Shown here one piece after another: positions 1 to 9,120 of a stretch of DNA of 64,000 nt; the stretch's first letter is position 1; every line of letters begins with the position of its first letter. The notes beneath the pieces are model-generated. The model made no database searches, was not told where the DNA came from, and saw only the letters and a program-made list of their open reading frames with translations. Location: the NCBI GenBank assembly GCA_947500845.1, contig CANMTP010000020.1:1-64000 (forward strand), in the 5' to 3' direction. This DNA comes from an uncultured Aquimarina sp. GTDB lineage: Bacteria > Bacteroidota > Bacteroidia > Flavobacteriales > Flavobacteriaceae. The translations under genes and the position numbers were made by a program.

Positions 1-43
1 TATGAAATCAAAAGCTTCAAAACAGAAAATAGCTCAAATAAAA

Positions 44-79
44 AAGACTGCCTAAATGTTTTTAGACAGCCTCTTTTTT
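44..79. terminator. Rho-independent terminator
   Basis: A hairpin pairs about 12 bases on each side (arms near 45-56 and 62-73, with two G-U pairs) and is followed by a T run at 74-79. An A run on the left lets it work on either strand. It most likely ends a transcript entering from the left edge of the window. Confidence 0.8.
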
Positions 80-124
80 ATGCAAAATAAAATCATAATA
101 ATTTTTATGTTAAAGAAATACTAA

Positions 125-132
125 TATCTTTG
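125..132 (+). promoter_or_regulatory. Promoter -7 element for the OmpA-family gene
   Basis: TATCTTTG is an exact match to the Bacteroidota -7 consensus TAnnTTTG. It lies 37 bases before the ATG at 170, leaving a leader of roughly 30 bases. No clear -33 TTG box is visible at the expected distance. Confidence 0.6.
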
Positions 133-169
133 CACGTTTTATTTTTAACCCAAATCTAAGACCTTCAAA

Positions 170-2242
170 ATGAGAAAACTTATTTCTACAGTGCTACTCA
201 TGTTATGTATAGCATCTGTGCAATCACAATCCTATTTAGGATTTTTAACAGATAATTATAGCGGTGTGCATGGTGTTATCAACAATCCAGCAAATATTGT
301 TGATTCTAGATTCAAAACAGACATTAACCTCGTTGGCGTAAGTGCTTTTATTGGTAACGATTACTACGGAGTAAATTTTACTGATATTTTTGATGAAAAT
401 TATGAGATCGAAGATGAAGCAAGAGAGTTTCCAAAAGATAAAAATAATTTAGTAGGAAATATAGATGTACTCGGTCCTGCATTTATGTTCAATATCAATG
501 AGAAAAACTCTATTGCGGTATACAGTAGAGCAAGAGCATTTTTTAACGTGAACGATATCAATGGTGAAACCTTAGAAGGTATCATTGATAATCTTGATGA
601 TAATATCAATTTTGATGTTAATCAAGGTAGTGCCTACGCGAGTGCACATAGTTGGGCAGAAATAGGAGTCTCATATGCCCGAATTATTTTCAACAAGGAA
701 CAACATTTCTTAAAAGGAGGACTTACCTTAAAGTATTTACAGGGTTTAGGTACAGCATATGCTACTGGTAATAACTTGTCCATAGATTTTGATGCTAATA
801 CAGCTACCGGAAATGGAAGTGTGACAACCACAGGAGATGTCTCTTATGGATATAGTGATAATCTAGAAAATGATCTTGACGAAATCGAGGTTGTAAGTGG
901 CGCTACTGGTGTAGGGGCCGATCTTGGTTTTGTTTATGAATGGAGACCTGATTATGCAGAGTATACTTCGACTGATAGTAAGGGTAATACATATATGCCA
1001 AAAGATGTAAACAAGTATAAATTAAAATTTGGACTATCCCTCACCGACATTGGAGCAATATCTTATAATGGAACTCAAGAAAATTATGACTTCAATAGAA
1101 CAATAACACAAAACGAATTTGAAGACCTTGATATTGACGAACTTGAAAGATCTTATGGTACACCCATATTAAGTGATTCAGAAAGAGCTACCCTGCCTAC
1201 TGCTTTACATGCTACTGTTGATTGGAGCATCAATAAAAGATTTTATCTAAATTTAAACACTGACCTCTCACTCACCTCAAAGGATAAAGTAAACGCAAGT
1301 AGAATTGCCAATGTGGTTTCTCTAACTCCCAGATTCGAAAGTAAGTGGTTTAGTTTTTATTCTCCTATAAGTGTTATACAACATAGCGGTTTTCAATGGG
1401 GAGCAGGTTTTAGAGCTGGACCCTTGTATGTAGGATCTGGATCTGTACTTTCTTTACTTATAAGCGATGAAACAAAAGCTGCTGATGTTTATGTAGGGCT
1501 TAAAGTACCGGTATATCAATCCAGGCCTAAAGATAAAGATGGTGACGGTGTATTAGACAAAGTCGATGAATGCCCCGAAACTGCTGGTCCTGAAGAAAAT
1601 TACGGATGTCCATGGCCTGATACAGATGGTGACACCGTCTTAGATAAAGATGATAATTGTCCTGATGTTGCCGGAGAAGTAGATAATAATGGTTGTCCTT
1701 GGCCCGATACCGATGAGGATGGGTTACTTGATAAAGATGATAATTGTCCACAAACTGCCGGACCAAAGGAAAATAATGGTTGCCCTTGGCCTGATACTGA
1801 TCAAGATGGCGTACTAGACAAAGATGATAATTGTCCTGATGTTCCAGGTACTGTAGCAAATAATGGTTGTCCTGAAGTAACAGAAGAAGTTCAAAAAACA
1901 TTAAATGAATACGCAAAAACAATTTTGTTTGACTCAGGAAGATCTTCTATAAAAGCAGAGTCAAATAAGGTTTTAACAGATATCCTAAATATTCTTAATG
2001 AATATCCGACAGCAAAATTTAAAGTTGAAGGGCATACAGATAGTGCCGGAAGTGCTAAATTAAATCAGCGATTATCTGATGCTCGTGCAAACGCAGTAAA
2101 AAATCACTTGGTTGAAAACGGCATAGATCAATTTAGGTTATCTGCTATAGGATTTGGGGAAGATCGACCTATCGCCACTAACAAAACCAGAGCAGGAAGG
2201 GCACAAAATCGAAGAGTAGAAATCAATCTGGTAAAAGAATAA
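170..2242 (+). CDS. OmpA-family outer-membrane protein with DUF5723-like barrel and TSP3 repeats
   Basis: This 690-residue envelope protein has a signal peptide (about residues 1-20). A long N-terminal region (about 25-445) resembles the DUF5723 beta-barrel family of Bacteroidota. Four thrombospondin type 3 calcium-binding repeats follow (about 453-570), with DxDxDG and CP motifs. The C-terminal OmpA domain (about 580-690) carries the peptidoglycan-binding signature around GHTDSAGS and the conserved NRRVEI. Known family logic suggests a barrel anchored to peptidoglycan through a stiff calcium-dependent stalk. It is a single transcription unit with its own -7 element upstream and a strong terminator downstream. 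The barrel assignment is by resemblance; the OmpA and TSP3 parts are clear. Confidence 0.9.
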   Translation: MRKLISTVLLMLCIASVQSQSYLGFLTDNYSGVHGVINNPANIVDSRFKTDINLVGVSAFIGNDYYGVNFTDIFDENYEIEDEAREFPKDKNNLVGNIDVLGPAFMFNINEKNSIAVYSRARAFFNVNDINGETLEGIIDNLDDNINFDVNQGSAYASAHSWAEIGVSYARIIFNKEQHFLKGGLTLKYLQGLGTAYATGNNLSIDFDANTATGNGSVTTTGDVSYGYSDNLENDLDEIEVVSGATGVGADLGFVYEWRPDYAEYTSTDSKGNTYMPKDVNKYKLKFGLSLTDIGAISYNGTQENYDFNRTITQNEFEDLDIDELERSYGTPILSDSERATLPTALHATVDWSINKRFYLNLNTDLSLTSKDKVNASRIANVVSLTPRFESKWFSFYSPISVIQHSGFQWGAGFRAGPLYVGSGSVLSLLISDETKAADVYVGLKVPVYQSRPKDKDGDGVLDKVDECPETAGPEENYGCPWPDTDGDTVLDKDDNCPDVAGEVDNNGCPWPDTDEDGLLDKDDNCPQTAGPKENNGCPWPDTDQDGVLDKDDNCPDVPGTVANNGCPEVTEEVQKTLNEYAKTILFDSGRSSIKAESNKVLTDILNILNEYPTAKFKVEGHTDSAGSAKLNQRLSDARANAVKNHLVENGIDQFRLSAIGFGEDRPIATNKTRAGRAQNRRVEINLVKE
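1531..1878 (+). repeat. Four in-frame thrombospondin type 3 repeats
   Basis: Four tandem units of about 90 bases encode the pattern D-x-D-x-D-G-x-x-D-x-x-D-x-C-P ending in NNGCPWPDTD or a close variant. They form the linker between the barrel and the OmpA domain of the gene at 170. The units have diverged at DNA level, so they are protein repeats and not a recent DNA tandem expansion. Confidence 0.85.
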
Positions 2243-2271
2243 ATTCTTTTATCATAAAAATGTTTTAAAAG

Positions 2272-2301
2272 AAAAAGACAGGCCTTCAAAGCCTGTCTTT
2301 T
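2272..2301. terminator. Bidirectional Rho-independent terminator
   Basis: The perfect arms AAAGACAGGC and GCCTGTCTTT flank a 7-base loop, with A and T runs on the two sides. It lies between the convergent genes at 170-2242 (plus) and 2329-2916 (minus) and can serve both. Confidence 0.9.
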
Positions 2302-2328
2302 CAATTGTGGTTAGTCAAAATAAAACAA

Positions 2329-2916
2329 TCAAATTCTAATTTCTTTTGTAAATTTTCTGTCTTTAAGATCAAAATAGATGATATATTTTCCTGAAGGTAC
2401 ATCAGAAAAATTATAGGCTCTTTCAAAAATTAATTTATCTTCCTTTACGTTCTCAGAAAAGAGCATTACTCCTTCTTGATCATAAATTGAAACGTGCAAA
2501 GGCGATTTTTCTGATCTGGTAAGCATAACTCTTGCGATGTTACCTTCTACAAGTGCTTTTGGTTTAAATACCGTTATTACAGACTTGTTTATTAATGAAA
2601 TCCCCTTTGAATTCTTCACTACAGGAGTTACCTTAATATCAAATTCTGTTTCAGTTTCAACAAAATAAATACCATCCTTAACCGTATTTAGATTAAAATA
2701 CTTTCTATACGTAGGCATAGCATCTAATGTAATATCAAAAAGTATTTTTCCTGAATAATTCTTAAGATACAATTTCTGTCCGTTGCTTATATTTGACAAT
2801 GAAACATTAATTGTAGAAGAGTTCTCGATCTTTACTGATAAAACATCTGCAGCTTTTACTACCGTGCTAAAACATATAGCACCAATAAGCAGGCATAGGT
2901 TAATTACTCTTTTCAT
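2329..2916 (-). CDS. Exported protein of unknown function
   Basis: The protein has 195 residues and a clear N-terminal signal peptide (about 1-22, ending VVKA). The mature part is predicted mostly beta-strand, with alternating hydrophobic residues. It ends in a segment (PSGKYIIYFDLKDRKFTKEIRI region) that looks like the last strands of an Ig-like or T9SS-sorting-like fold, but no typical T9SS motif is present. I do not recognise a specific family; DUF3244-like exported proteins are a possible comparison. It is transcribed alone, from a consensus -7 element about 40 bases upstream, and ends at the shared terminator. Confidence 0.75.
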   Translation of the reverse strand: MKRVINLCLLIGAICFSTVVKAADVLSVKIENSSTINVSLSNISNGQKLYLKNYSGKILFDITLDAMPTYRKYFNLNTVKDGIYFVETETEFDIKVTPVVKNSKGISLINKSVITVFKPKALVEGNIARVMLTRSEKSPLHVSIYDQEGVMLFSENVKEDKLIFERAYNFSDVPSGKYIIYFDLKDRKFTKEIRI

Positions 2917-2952
2917 AATTTTCTAGTTTTAGTTGTTAACGTTTTGATGATA

Positions 2953-2960
2953 CAAATTTA
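2953..2960 (-). promoter_or_regulatory. Promoter -7 element for the exported protein gene
   Basis: On the minus strand this reads TAAATTTG, an exact TAnnTTTG match, 37 bases before the start at 2916. A TTG sits about 23 bases further upstream (2984-2986) as a possible -33 box. A perfect 12-base palindrome, AATTTGCAAATT, lies further upstream at 2990-3001. Confidence 0.6.
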
Positions 2961-3138
2961 GTCAAGACACAAAACCATAAACGCAACAGAATTTGCAAAT
3001 TTATATGCTATTTTAACCTCATATAATACCTAAAAACTATTTCAAAGTTAATTTAACATATTTTTTATTTTAATTTTACAATATTTTAACGAATCTAATG
3101 CAATATTTGTGCTCATATCTTGTGATTAGAAAAGATTT

Positions 3139-4011
3139 ATGAAAAACATCAAACCATCATTAGAAAAGATCGTTCCAGAATTTGGAAGTTCTATGTATTA
3201 CGAGACATTTTCGAAGGACAATAAGAACAAAGCACCTATCTGGCACTATCATCCCGAGATTGAAATAGTGTATGTTAACGGAGGAACCGGAAAGCGTCAA
3301 ATTGGTAGTCATATGTCTTATTATCGAAATGGAGCACTAATGCTTATAGGAAGCAACTTGCCCCATTGCGGTTTTACCGATCGCATGACAGGAAATAGTA
3401 GCGAAACTATTATACAAATGCTGCCTGATTTTCTTGGTACCACATTTTTTGATGTTCCTGAAATGAGTACCATTGGCAGATTGCTTGAACAAGCAAAAAA
3501 AGGAATAGTTTTTCATGGTGATACCAAAAGAAGAATTGGAGCACAAATAGAATCCTTACAAAATCTGGAATCTTTCGAAAAGTTAATAGGAATTCTTCAA
3601 GTCCTTAGAGAAATGGAAAGAACAGATGATTACACAATTCTAAATGCAGAAGGTTTTATTGTTGAGACTGCCTTACAAGACAATAATAGAATTAATCTGA
3701 TTTTTAATTTTGTGCAGCAAGAGTTTGTTCGACCAATACCGTTAGAAGAAATAGCAGATAAAGTAAGTATGAGTGTCCCTGGTTTTTGTAGATATTTTAA
3801 AAAAATCACCGGGAAAACGTTCACTCAATTTGTAAATGAGTATAGGTTAGTACACGCAGCCAAACTGCTACACGAAAAGCAAACAAGCATTACAGACATT
3901 TGTTATGAAAGCGGTTTTAGTAATTTTTCTCACTTCAATAAATTATTCAAACAATTTTCTGGAAAAACACCTAGTATGTACAGAAATGAATTGAAGTATA
4001 CTGTCTCTTAA
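3139..4011 (+). CDS. AraC-family transcriptional regulator
   Basis: The protein has 290 residues. The N-terminal part (about 20-110) is cupin-like, with HYHPEIEIVYV and the later PHCGF typical of AraC sensor domains. The C-terminal part (about 185-288) holds two helix-turn-helix motifs, including IPLEEIADKVSMSVPGFCR and the diagnostic SGFSNFSHFNKLFKQFSG segment. It likely binds DNA as a dimer and responds to a small ligand, often a sugar in this family. The target is not evident. It is divergent from the exported protein at 2329 and convergent, with a 6-base gap, with the yciO-like gene. Confidence 0.9.
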   Translation: MKNIKPSLEKIVPEFGSSMYYETFSKDNKNKAPIWHYHPEIEIVYVNGGTGKRQIGSHMSYYRNGALMLIGSNLPHCGFTDRMTGNSSETIIQMLPDFLGTTFFDVPEMSTIGRLLEQAKKGIVFHGDTKRRIGAQIESLQNLESFEKLIGILQVLREMERTDDYTILNAEGFIVETALQDNNRINLIFNFVQQEFVRPIPLEEIADKVSMSVPGFCRYFKKITGKTFTQFVNEYRLVHAAKLLHEKQTSITDICYESGFSNFSHFNKLFKQFSGKTPSMYRNELKYTVS

Positions 4012-4017
4012 ATCTGG

Positions 4018-4638
4018 TTAAATAATATCGATGTTCCCTTTTCCTTCTCTTATCAAAACCGGCTCGTCACCTGTTAAATCAATTACTGTAGAAGGTATAT
4101 TGTCACCATAACCTCCATCAATAACCATATCAACAAGGTTGTCCCACTTTTCTAAAATCAATTCAGGATCGGTTGTATATTCAATCACTTCATCTTCATC
4201 ATATATAGATGTAGAGACTATTGGATTACCTAAGCCATCAACAATCGCTTGACAAATGTTATTATTTGGAACTCTAATACCCACTGTTTTTTTCTTTTTA
4301 AACACAGTAGGTAGATTGTTATTTCCAGGAAGAATAAAGGTATATGGTCCTGGCAGTGCTCTTTTTAAGAGTTTGAAAGTAGCATTGTCTATTTGTTTGA
4401 CGTAATCAGATAGATTACTTAAGTCTTTACAAATGAACGAAAAATTAGCCTTTGCAAGTTTTACTCCCTTGATTTGCGCAATACGTTCTAGTGCTCTGGT
4501 GTTTGTAATATCACATCCTAATCCATAAACGGTATCTGTAGGATAAATAATTAATCCACCATTACGCAAACATTCAACAACTCGTTGAATCTCTCGTGGA
4601 TTTGGATTTTCATTATATAACTTTACAAATTCTGCCAT
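4018..4638 (-). CDS. yciO: YciO/YrdC/Sua5-family protein
   Basis: This 206-residue YrdC-fold protein has the start GGLIIYPTDTVYGLGCD and later GPYTFIL and IVSTSI segments. TsaC/Sua5 members make threonylcarbamoyl-AMP for the t6A modification of tRNA. Length and local sequence (NFSFICKDLSNLSDY) match the YciO subgroup, whose role in t6A synthesis is less certain. The short N-terminus has no Sua5 C-terminal domain. It lies 66 bases downstream of the PLP enzyme gene and has its own TATCTTTA element in that gap, so it may be both cotranscribed and independently expressed. Confidence 0.9.
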   Translation of the reverse strand: MAEFVKLYNENPNPREIQRVVECLRNGGLIIYPTDTVYGLGCDITNTRALERIAQIKGVKLAKANFSFICKDLSNLSDYVKQIDNATFKLLKRALPGPYTFILPGNNNLPTVFKKKKTVGIRVPNNNICQAIVDGLGNPIVSTSIYDEDEVIEYTTDPELILEKWDNLVDMVIDGGYGDNIPSTVIDLTGDEPVLIREGKGNIDII

Positions 4639-4656
4639 TGTTCGAATAAGAAATGA

Positions 4657-4664
4657 TAAAGATA
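4657..4664 (-). promoter_or_regulatory. Promoter -7 element for yciO
   Basis: TATCTTTA on the minus strand, one base off TAnnTTTG, sits 18 bases before the yciO start. No clear -33 box is visible. Confidence 0.4.
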
Positions 4665-4704
4665 CAAGTTCTACTTCAGATTGATTTTTAAAAATGAATT
4701 AAAA

Positions 4705-5796
4705 TCACCAGGAATTCATCATTAAAATATCTTTACCATCAGTCGTTTTATAGCGTTTCACTAGATTTGCTGTCATGCAGGAATGAATAGGTAATGCCAA
4801 AATGTAATCACCAATTGAATAATTTTTGATTTGATCATCACGTACAGAAATTATACCGTGCTCCTGAGATAGACTTTTTATAAACATATCAGGAATCAGA
4901 TCTCCCCAACTATTTCCGTTTTTTTCTACTATTCTGCCATAAATCCTTCCTTCTTTTTCATTCTCTAATCTTTCTTTAGAAAAATGTACTCCTCCTCCAT
5001 AAACCACTATTTCATTTCGATCATCATGAATAGCAACTATAGGACAAGCCAATGCTACTGCTATTTGATCTATGGCACTAGAACCTATTTTATTTTGCAT
5101 TAGGTCATAAAAAACAAAATTTCCAGGTCGTATCTCATCAATACCTTCAAAAGCTTCAGCTATGCTACAACTTGGCGTGTCTCCTAACGACAGTATTAAA
5201 TTAGAATATTCATTTTCATATTTTTCTTTTAGTTCTACCAATGTGCTCATGCATCTTTGATGGATATCAAGAACATCAGCCTTATTTTGGCATTTATAGG
5301 TATGACCTGAATGCGCTAGAAATCCTTTAAAGATTAGTTTTTCCGATATCTCAGAAATTTTTAAAATGTCATCAATAATACTACCATCTTTTGGTTGAAC
5401 CCCGGTTCTATGATATCCGGCATCTATTTTTATAAAGAAGCCTACAGGGTTTGTCAAGTTTTCTATTAAGAACTTTGCGGTCTCAATAGATTCTACCAAA
5501 AGATTAAGTTCTATTTTCTCTGCCAGTCTATTTATTCTTTCAATTTCCAGGATATTTGTCGGGAAAGCTACGGTAATGTCTTTCCATTCGGGTAAGAAAT
5601 ATTCAGCCATTTCTAAAGAAGAGACTGTTATTTTATTGACTCCGTGTTCTTTAAACCATCTTCCAATTTCTAGCGATTGATGTGTTTTGAAATGTGGTCT
5701 AAACGTAACCTTGAGTTCCTTTGCTTTTAGAGCCATATCCCTAATATTCTTTTTACACTTATCTACATCCAAAATCAAAGAAGGTACATGTATCAT
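4705..5796 (-). CDS. D-threonine aldolase / D-serine dehydratase-like PLP enzyme
   Basis: The protein has 363 residues of the fold-type III PLP family. The N-terminal alanine-racemase-like barrel carries the Schiff-base lysine in RPHFKTHQ (K37). Near the C-terminus is a metal-site motif H338-S-C340-M-T-A-N. Family knowledge: D-threonine aldolases usually use HxD, whereas eukaryote-type D-serine dehydratases use HxC for zinc. The HxC here leans toward dehydratase-like chemistry, but many flavobacterial homologues are simply called D-TA family. It lies 27 bases downstream of uvrD on the same strand, probably in one transcript. Confidence 0.85.
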   Translation of the reverse strand: MIHVPSLILDVDKCKKNIRDMALKAKELKVTFRPHFKTHQSLEIGRWFKEHGVNKITVSSLEMAEYFLPEWKDITVAFPTNILEIERINRLAEKIELNLLVESIETAKFLIENLTNPVGFFIKIDAGYHRTGVQPKDGSIIDDILKISEISEKLIFKGFLAHSGHTYKCQNKADVLDIHQRCMSTLVELKEKYENEYSNLILSLGDTPSCSIAEAFEGIDEIRPGNFVFYDLMQNKIGSSAIDQIAVALACPIVAIHDDRNEIVVYGGGVHFSKERLENEKEGRIYGRIVEKNGNSWGDLIPDMFIKSLSQEHGIISVRDDQIKNYSIGDYILALPIHSCMTANLVKRYKTTDGKDILMMNSW

Positions 5797-5823
5797 CCTA
5801 TTAGTATTTGTTTAAAAAAAATA

Positions 5824-8166
5824 TCATCCTATTACTTTCAGCTTGGCAAACCTTAACAGTAGTTTTTTGATTCCACCTTTATCAAAATTAATCTCTGCTT
5901 TTTTATCGTGCCCCACTCCTTCTAATTTGATAATCTTTCCTATTCCAAATCGCATATGCTCCACTACCATTCCCGCAGCTAAACCACTATCAAACAGATC
6001 TGTCTTGCTCTCACTATTTGACGTTCCATTAGAGACGGGTCTGAGCTTACGCAATTTTTGTAGTTGTTCTTGTGTTGGTTTATGTGCCAAAGGGGGAGAC
6101 CCTATAACAGGCTTCTTGAGTCGAAGTTTGCTTTTATCTACTTCACCAAATATATCTGAATCTATTAATGGCTTATATCTATAATTCTCTACCGGGGTTA
6201 AATATTCGAGATATTGATCATCTATTTCTTCGATAAAGCGACTAGGTTCTGCGTCTACCAATTTACCCCAACGGTATCTGGATTGTGCATAGGTTAAATA
6301 TGCCTGTTTTTCGGCTCTTGTTAAAGCTACATAAAACAAACGTCGCTCTTCTTCTAATTCGCTCCGGGTATTCATACTCATCCCAGAAGGAAAAAGATCT
6401 TCTTCCATACCTACAATATAAACATAAGGAAACTCTAAACCTTTTGCCAGGTGTATGGTCATCAATGCTACTCTATCATCATCTCCTGTATCTTGATCAA
6501 GATCGGTGGCAAGAGCTACGTCTTCAAGAAATTCTGCCAATGAACCAGTGGCTTGATCTATTTCTTTTTGCCCCTCGACAAAATCCCGAATACCATTAAG
6601 TAATTCTTCTATATTTTCAATCCTTGCGATACCTTCTGGTGTTCCGTCTTTCTTTAGTTCTTGAAGTAATCCAGTTTTTTTAGCGACCATTTCAGCCAGG
6701 ACAAAAGCATCAGATGTTTGATTGGTGATTTGAAAACTCTTAATCATATTCATAAAGTTTTCTAATCTTGTTTTGGTACCACTATTGATTTTAAGGTTAA
6801 TTCGATCTAAATTTTCTATCACTTCAAAAATAGAACGATTATAATGATTTGCGGCTACCACCAGTTTATCTACTGTCGTCCCCCCTATTCCTCTAGCTGG
6901 ATAATTGATCACGCGTTTTAAAGCTTCTTCGTCTTTTGGATTGATCACCAAACGCAAATATGCCAATACATCTTTTATTTCCTTTCGTTGATAGAATGAT
7001 AAACCTCCATATATCCTGTATTTAATATCACGTTTCCTTAGAGCATCTTCAATAGCTCTGGATTGAGCATTTGTGCGGTATAGTACCGCAAATTGTCCAT
7101 TACCTAACTGATGTTGCATCTGGTTCTCAAAAATTGAACTTGCTACAAATCTTCCTTCATCACCATCCGTCAATAATCTGTTTACTATAATTTTTGGACC
7201 TGCATCATTGGCTGTCCAAACCACTTTATCAAGCTTGGTTTTGTTTTTATCAATAATTGAGTTTGCAGCCTCAACAATATTTTTTGTAGATCTATAGTTT
7301 TGTTCTAAACGATATTGCTGCACATTATCGTAATCTCTTTGAAAGTTAAGAATGTTATTGATATTCGCACCGCGGAAAGCATAAATACTCTGGGCATCGT
7401 CGCCCACGACACAAATATTTTGAAACTTATCTGATAAGGCTCTCACAATCAAATATTGTGAATGATTGGTATCCTGGTACTCATCTACCAATATATATCT
7501 GAAGCGATTTTGATATTTTGCCAACACATCCGGAAAACGATTTAATAGCTCATTGGTCTTTAGTAACAGATCATCAAAATCCATTGCTCCCGCCTTGAAA
7601 CAACGATCTACATAATGCTGATAGATCTCTCCCATACGTGGGCGTTTTGCCATAGCATCAGCCTCTACCAATTCCGGATTTTGAAAATATGCCTTGACTG
7701 TGATTAAGCTATTTTTATAAGATGAAATTCTGGAATATACCTGTTTATATTTATAAATATCCTTATCCAATCCCATTTCTTTAATGATTGAAGCTATTAA
7801 GCGTTGGGAATCTTGCGTATCATAAATGGTAAAATTTGATGGATATCCTAATTTATCGGCTTCAAATCTCAATATTTTTGCAAAGATAGAGTGAAATGTT
7901 CCCATCCAAAGGTTCTTTGCCTCACTGGCTCCCACAATAGTTGCAATACGCTTTTTCATCTCACGTGCTGCTTTGTTGGTAAACGTAAGTGATAATATAT
8001 TAAACGGATCTACACCTTGATGCATTAAATAAGCGATACGATACGTAAGTACACGTGTTTTTCCCGAACCGGCACCTGCAATTACGATCATAGGACCATC
8101 TTTCTGAAGTACGGGAGCCCGTTGTGCATCATTCAATTCTGCTAAATACTCTTCCAAACGTGACAA
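5824..8166 (-). CDS. uvrD: UvrD/PcrA-type superfamily 1 DNA helicase
   Basis: This 780-residue ATP-dependent 3'-5' helicase acts in repair and in clearing replication blocks. Visible motifs are Walker A GAGSGKTR (31-38), TFTNKAAREM (motif Ia), VDEYQDTN (227-234, motif II), the QNYRST motif IV region, and VALMTIHLAKGLEFPYV plus EEERRLFYVALTRA (motifs V and VI). The C-terminal tail contains the VEHMRFGIGKI Tudor-like segment typical of PcrA/UvrD, which contacts RNA polymerase in known members. It heads a leftward run with the PLP enzyme. Length is normal. UvrD and PcrA cannot be separated by sight. Confidence 0.95.
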   Translation of the reverse strand: MSRLEEYLAELNDAQRAPVLQKDGPMIVIAGAGSGKTRVLTYRIAYLMHQGVDPFNILSLTFTNKAAREMKKRIATIVGASEAKNLWMGTFHSIFAKILRFEADKLGYPSNFTIYDTQDSQRLIASIIKEMGLDKDIYKYKQVYSRISSYKNSLITVKAYFQNPELVEADAMAKRPRMGEIYQHYVDRCFKAGAMDFDDLLLKTNELLNRFPDVLAKYQNRFRYILVDEYQDTNHSQYLIVRALSDKFQNICVVGDDAQSIYAFRGANINNILNFQRDYDNVQQYRLEQNYRSTKNIVEAANSIIDKNKTKLDKVVWTANDAGPKIIVNRLLTDGDEGRFVASSIFENQMQHQLGNGQFAVLYRTNAQSRAIEDALRKRDIKYRIYGGLSFYQRKEIKDVLAYLRLVINPKDEEALKRVINYPARGIGGTTVDKLVVAANHYNRSIFEVIENLDRINLKINSGTKTRLENFMNMIKSFQITNQTSDAFVLAEMVAKKTGLLQELKKDGTPEGIARIENIEELLNGIRDFVEGQKEIDQATGSLAEFLEDVALATDLDQDTGDDDRVALMTIHLAKGLEFPYVYIVGMEEDLFPSGMSMNTRSELEEERRLFYVALTRAEKQAYLTYAQSRYRWGKLVDAEPSRFIEEIDDQYLEYLTPVENYRYKPLIDSDIFGEVDKSKLRLKKPVIGSPPLAHKPTQEQLQKLRKLRPVSNGTSNSESKTDLFDSGLAAGMVVEHMRFGIGKIIKLEGVGHDKKAEINFDKGGIKKLLLRFAKLKVIG

Positions 8167-8579
8167 ATTTTAAAGACTCGAAATTTAAGGAAAGAATGAC
8201 GGTTATAAAACTCATATCAAGTCTTTTTGTGAACAAATACTAGTCAATAACTTTTGTGATTGAAACCTCTTTTTACCATTGGATCATCTGAAAACCACAT
8301 AGTTTTTAGAAAAAGCCTTTAAAGCAATGATAGGAAAAGTTATTTCGCCTGAAATCTGGGTTGATTGCAAGTAAACTTTAAAAAAATGAAAAGAAAAAAA
8401 TTGTAATGGTTCAGGATTTAGAAACCTATTACCTATTGCCTAATATTCCTACATTTTATTATAAAAATGGATATTTTCATAGATTAAATACAATATTTTA
8501 AGATAAAATGTATTATATTGAAAAAAATTTATTTCAATAACGGATCTGAAAACCGAAAAACTAACCCAAAATTAACACT
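8167..8579. other. Intergenic region with short inverted repeats
   Basis: This 413-base AT-rich gap separates the divergent uvrD and the small gene at 8580. It must hold promoters for both, but I find no exact TAnnTTTG box. Two short inverted repeats are visible: ATTTTA/TAAAAT around a 3-base loop at 8495-8509, and ATTGAAA/TTTCAAT around an 8-base loop at 8517-8538. The longest plus-strand reading frame I found is 31 codons and lacks support. Confidence 0.4.
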
Positions 8580-8867
8580 ATGGCCCCAAACATGAATGTG
8601 CAAATTATTGAAAAAGAGCAAATTAAATTCTTAAAATTTCCTAAAGAAGATGTACTTAATAGAAGAAAGGATCAAATTGATAGATTTTTAGAGCTACAAA
8701 GGGCACTTTCTCTTGGAAATCTCGAACGTCAAAAGGTAAGAATTGTTTTTGTAGATGACAGCGGATTCAAAAAAGTAGAAACTACAATTTGGGGAATCAC
8801 AGATAAAGAAGTTATATTAAAACAATCTACGATCATACCCCTAGAACGGATTATTAGTATTTCATAA
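8580..8867 (+). CDS. Small conserved cytoplasmic protein of unknown function
   Basis: The protein has 95 residues, or 91 if translation starts at the second Met (8592). That second start looks more natural because what follows it, NVQIIEKEQIKFLKFP, is the kind of N-terminus I associate with a short protein family common in Flavobacteriia. There is no signal peptide or membrane segment. The first half is charged and helical; the second half is a small beta domain with hydrophobic alternation (VRIVFVDD, TTIWGITDKEVILKQ). It stands alone between larger gaps. No function can be assigned. Confidence 0.7.
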   Translation: MAPNMNVQIIEKEQIKFLKFPKEDVLNRRKDQIDRFLELQRALSLGNLERQKVRIVFVDDSGFKKVETTIWGITDKEVILKQSTIIPLERIISIS

Positions 8868-9120
8868 TGCCTATAATACATATTTCTGAATCAAGACAAT
8901 ACTAAATGACATGTCTAAATCAAATATGTCTTCATTCCTATTGACCCTTAGGTAATTTAATTTTAAATAGAAAATGCTTTCTCTTTTCACTATCATTTAA
9001 TTTTATAGAATGATGGATAGCCATTTTATTGTACACTAAATACATCTAAGAAACGTTTAGTATCAATAAATAGGTAAAAGTTTCCCCCGAAATCTATAGA
9101 ACCTATTTAATCTCTATAAA

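Noticed and set aside
1527..1922. 131-codon minus-strand frame opposite the TSP3 repeats
   Set aside because: Its odd His/Leu/Tyr-rich composition is the mirror of the GAT/GAC repeats of the OmpA gene; no start context and no family.
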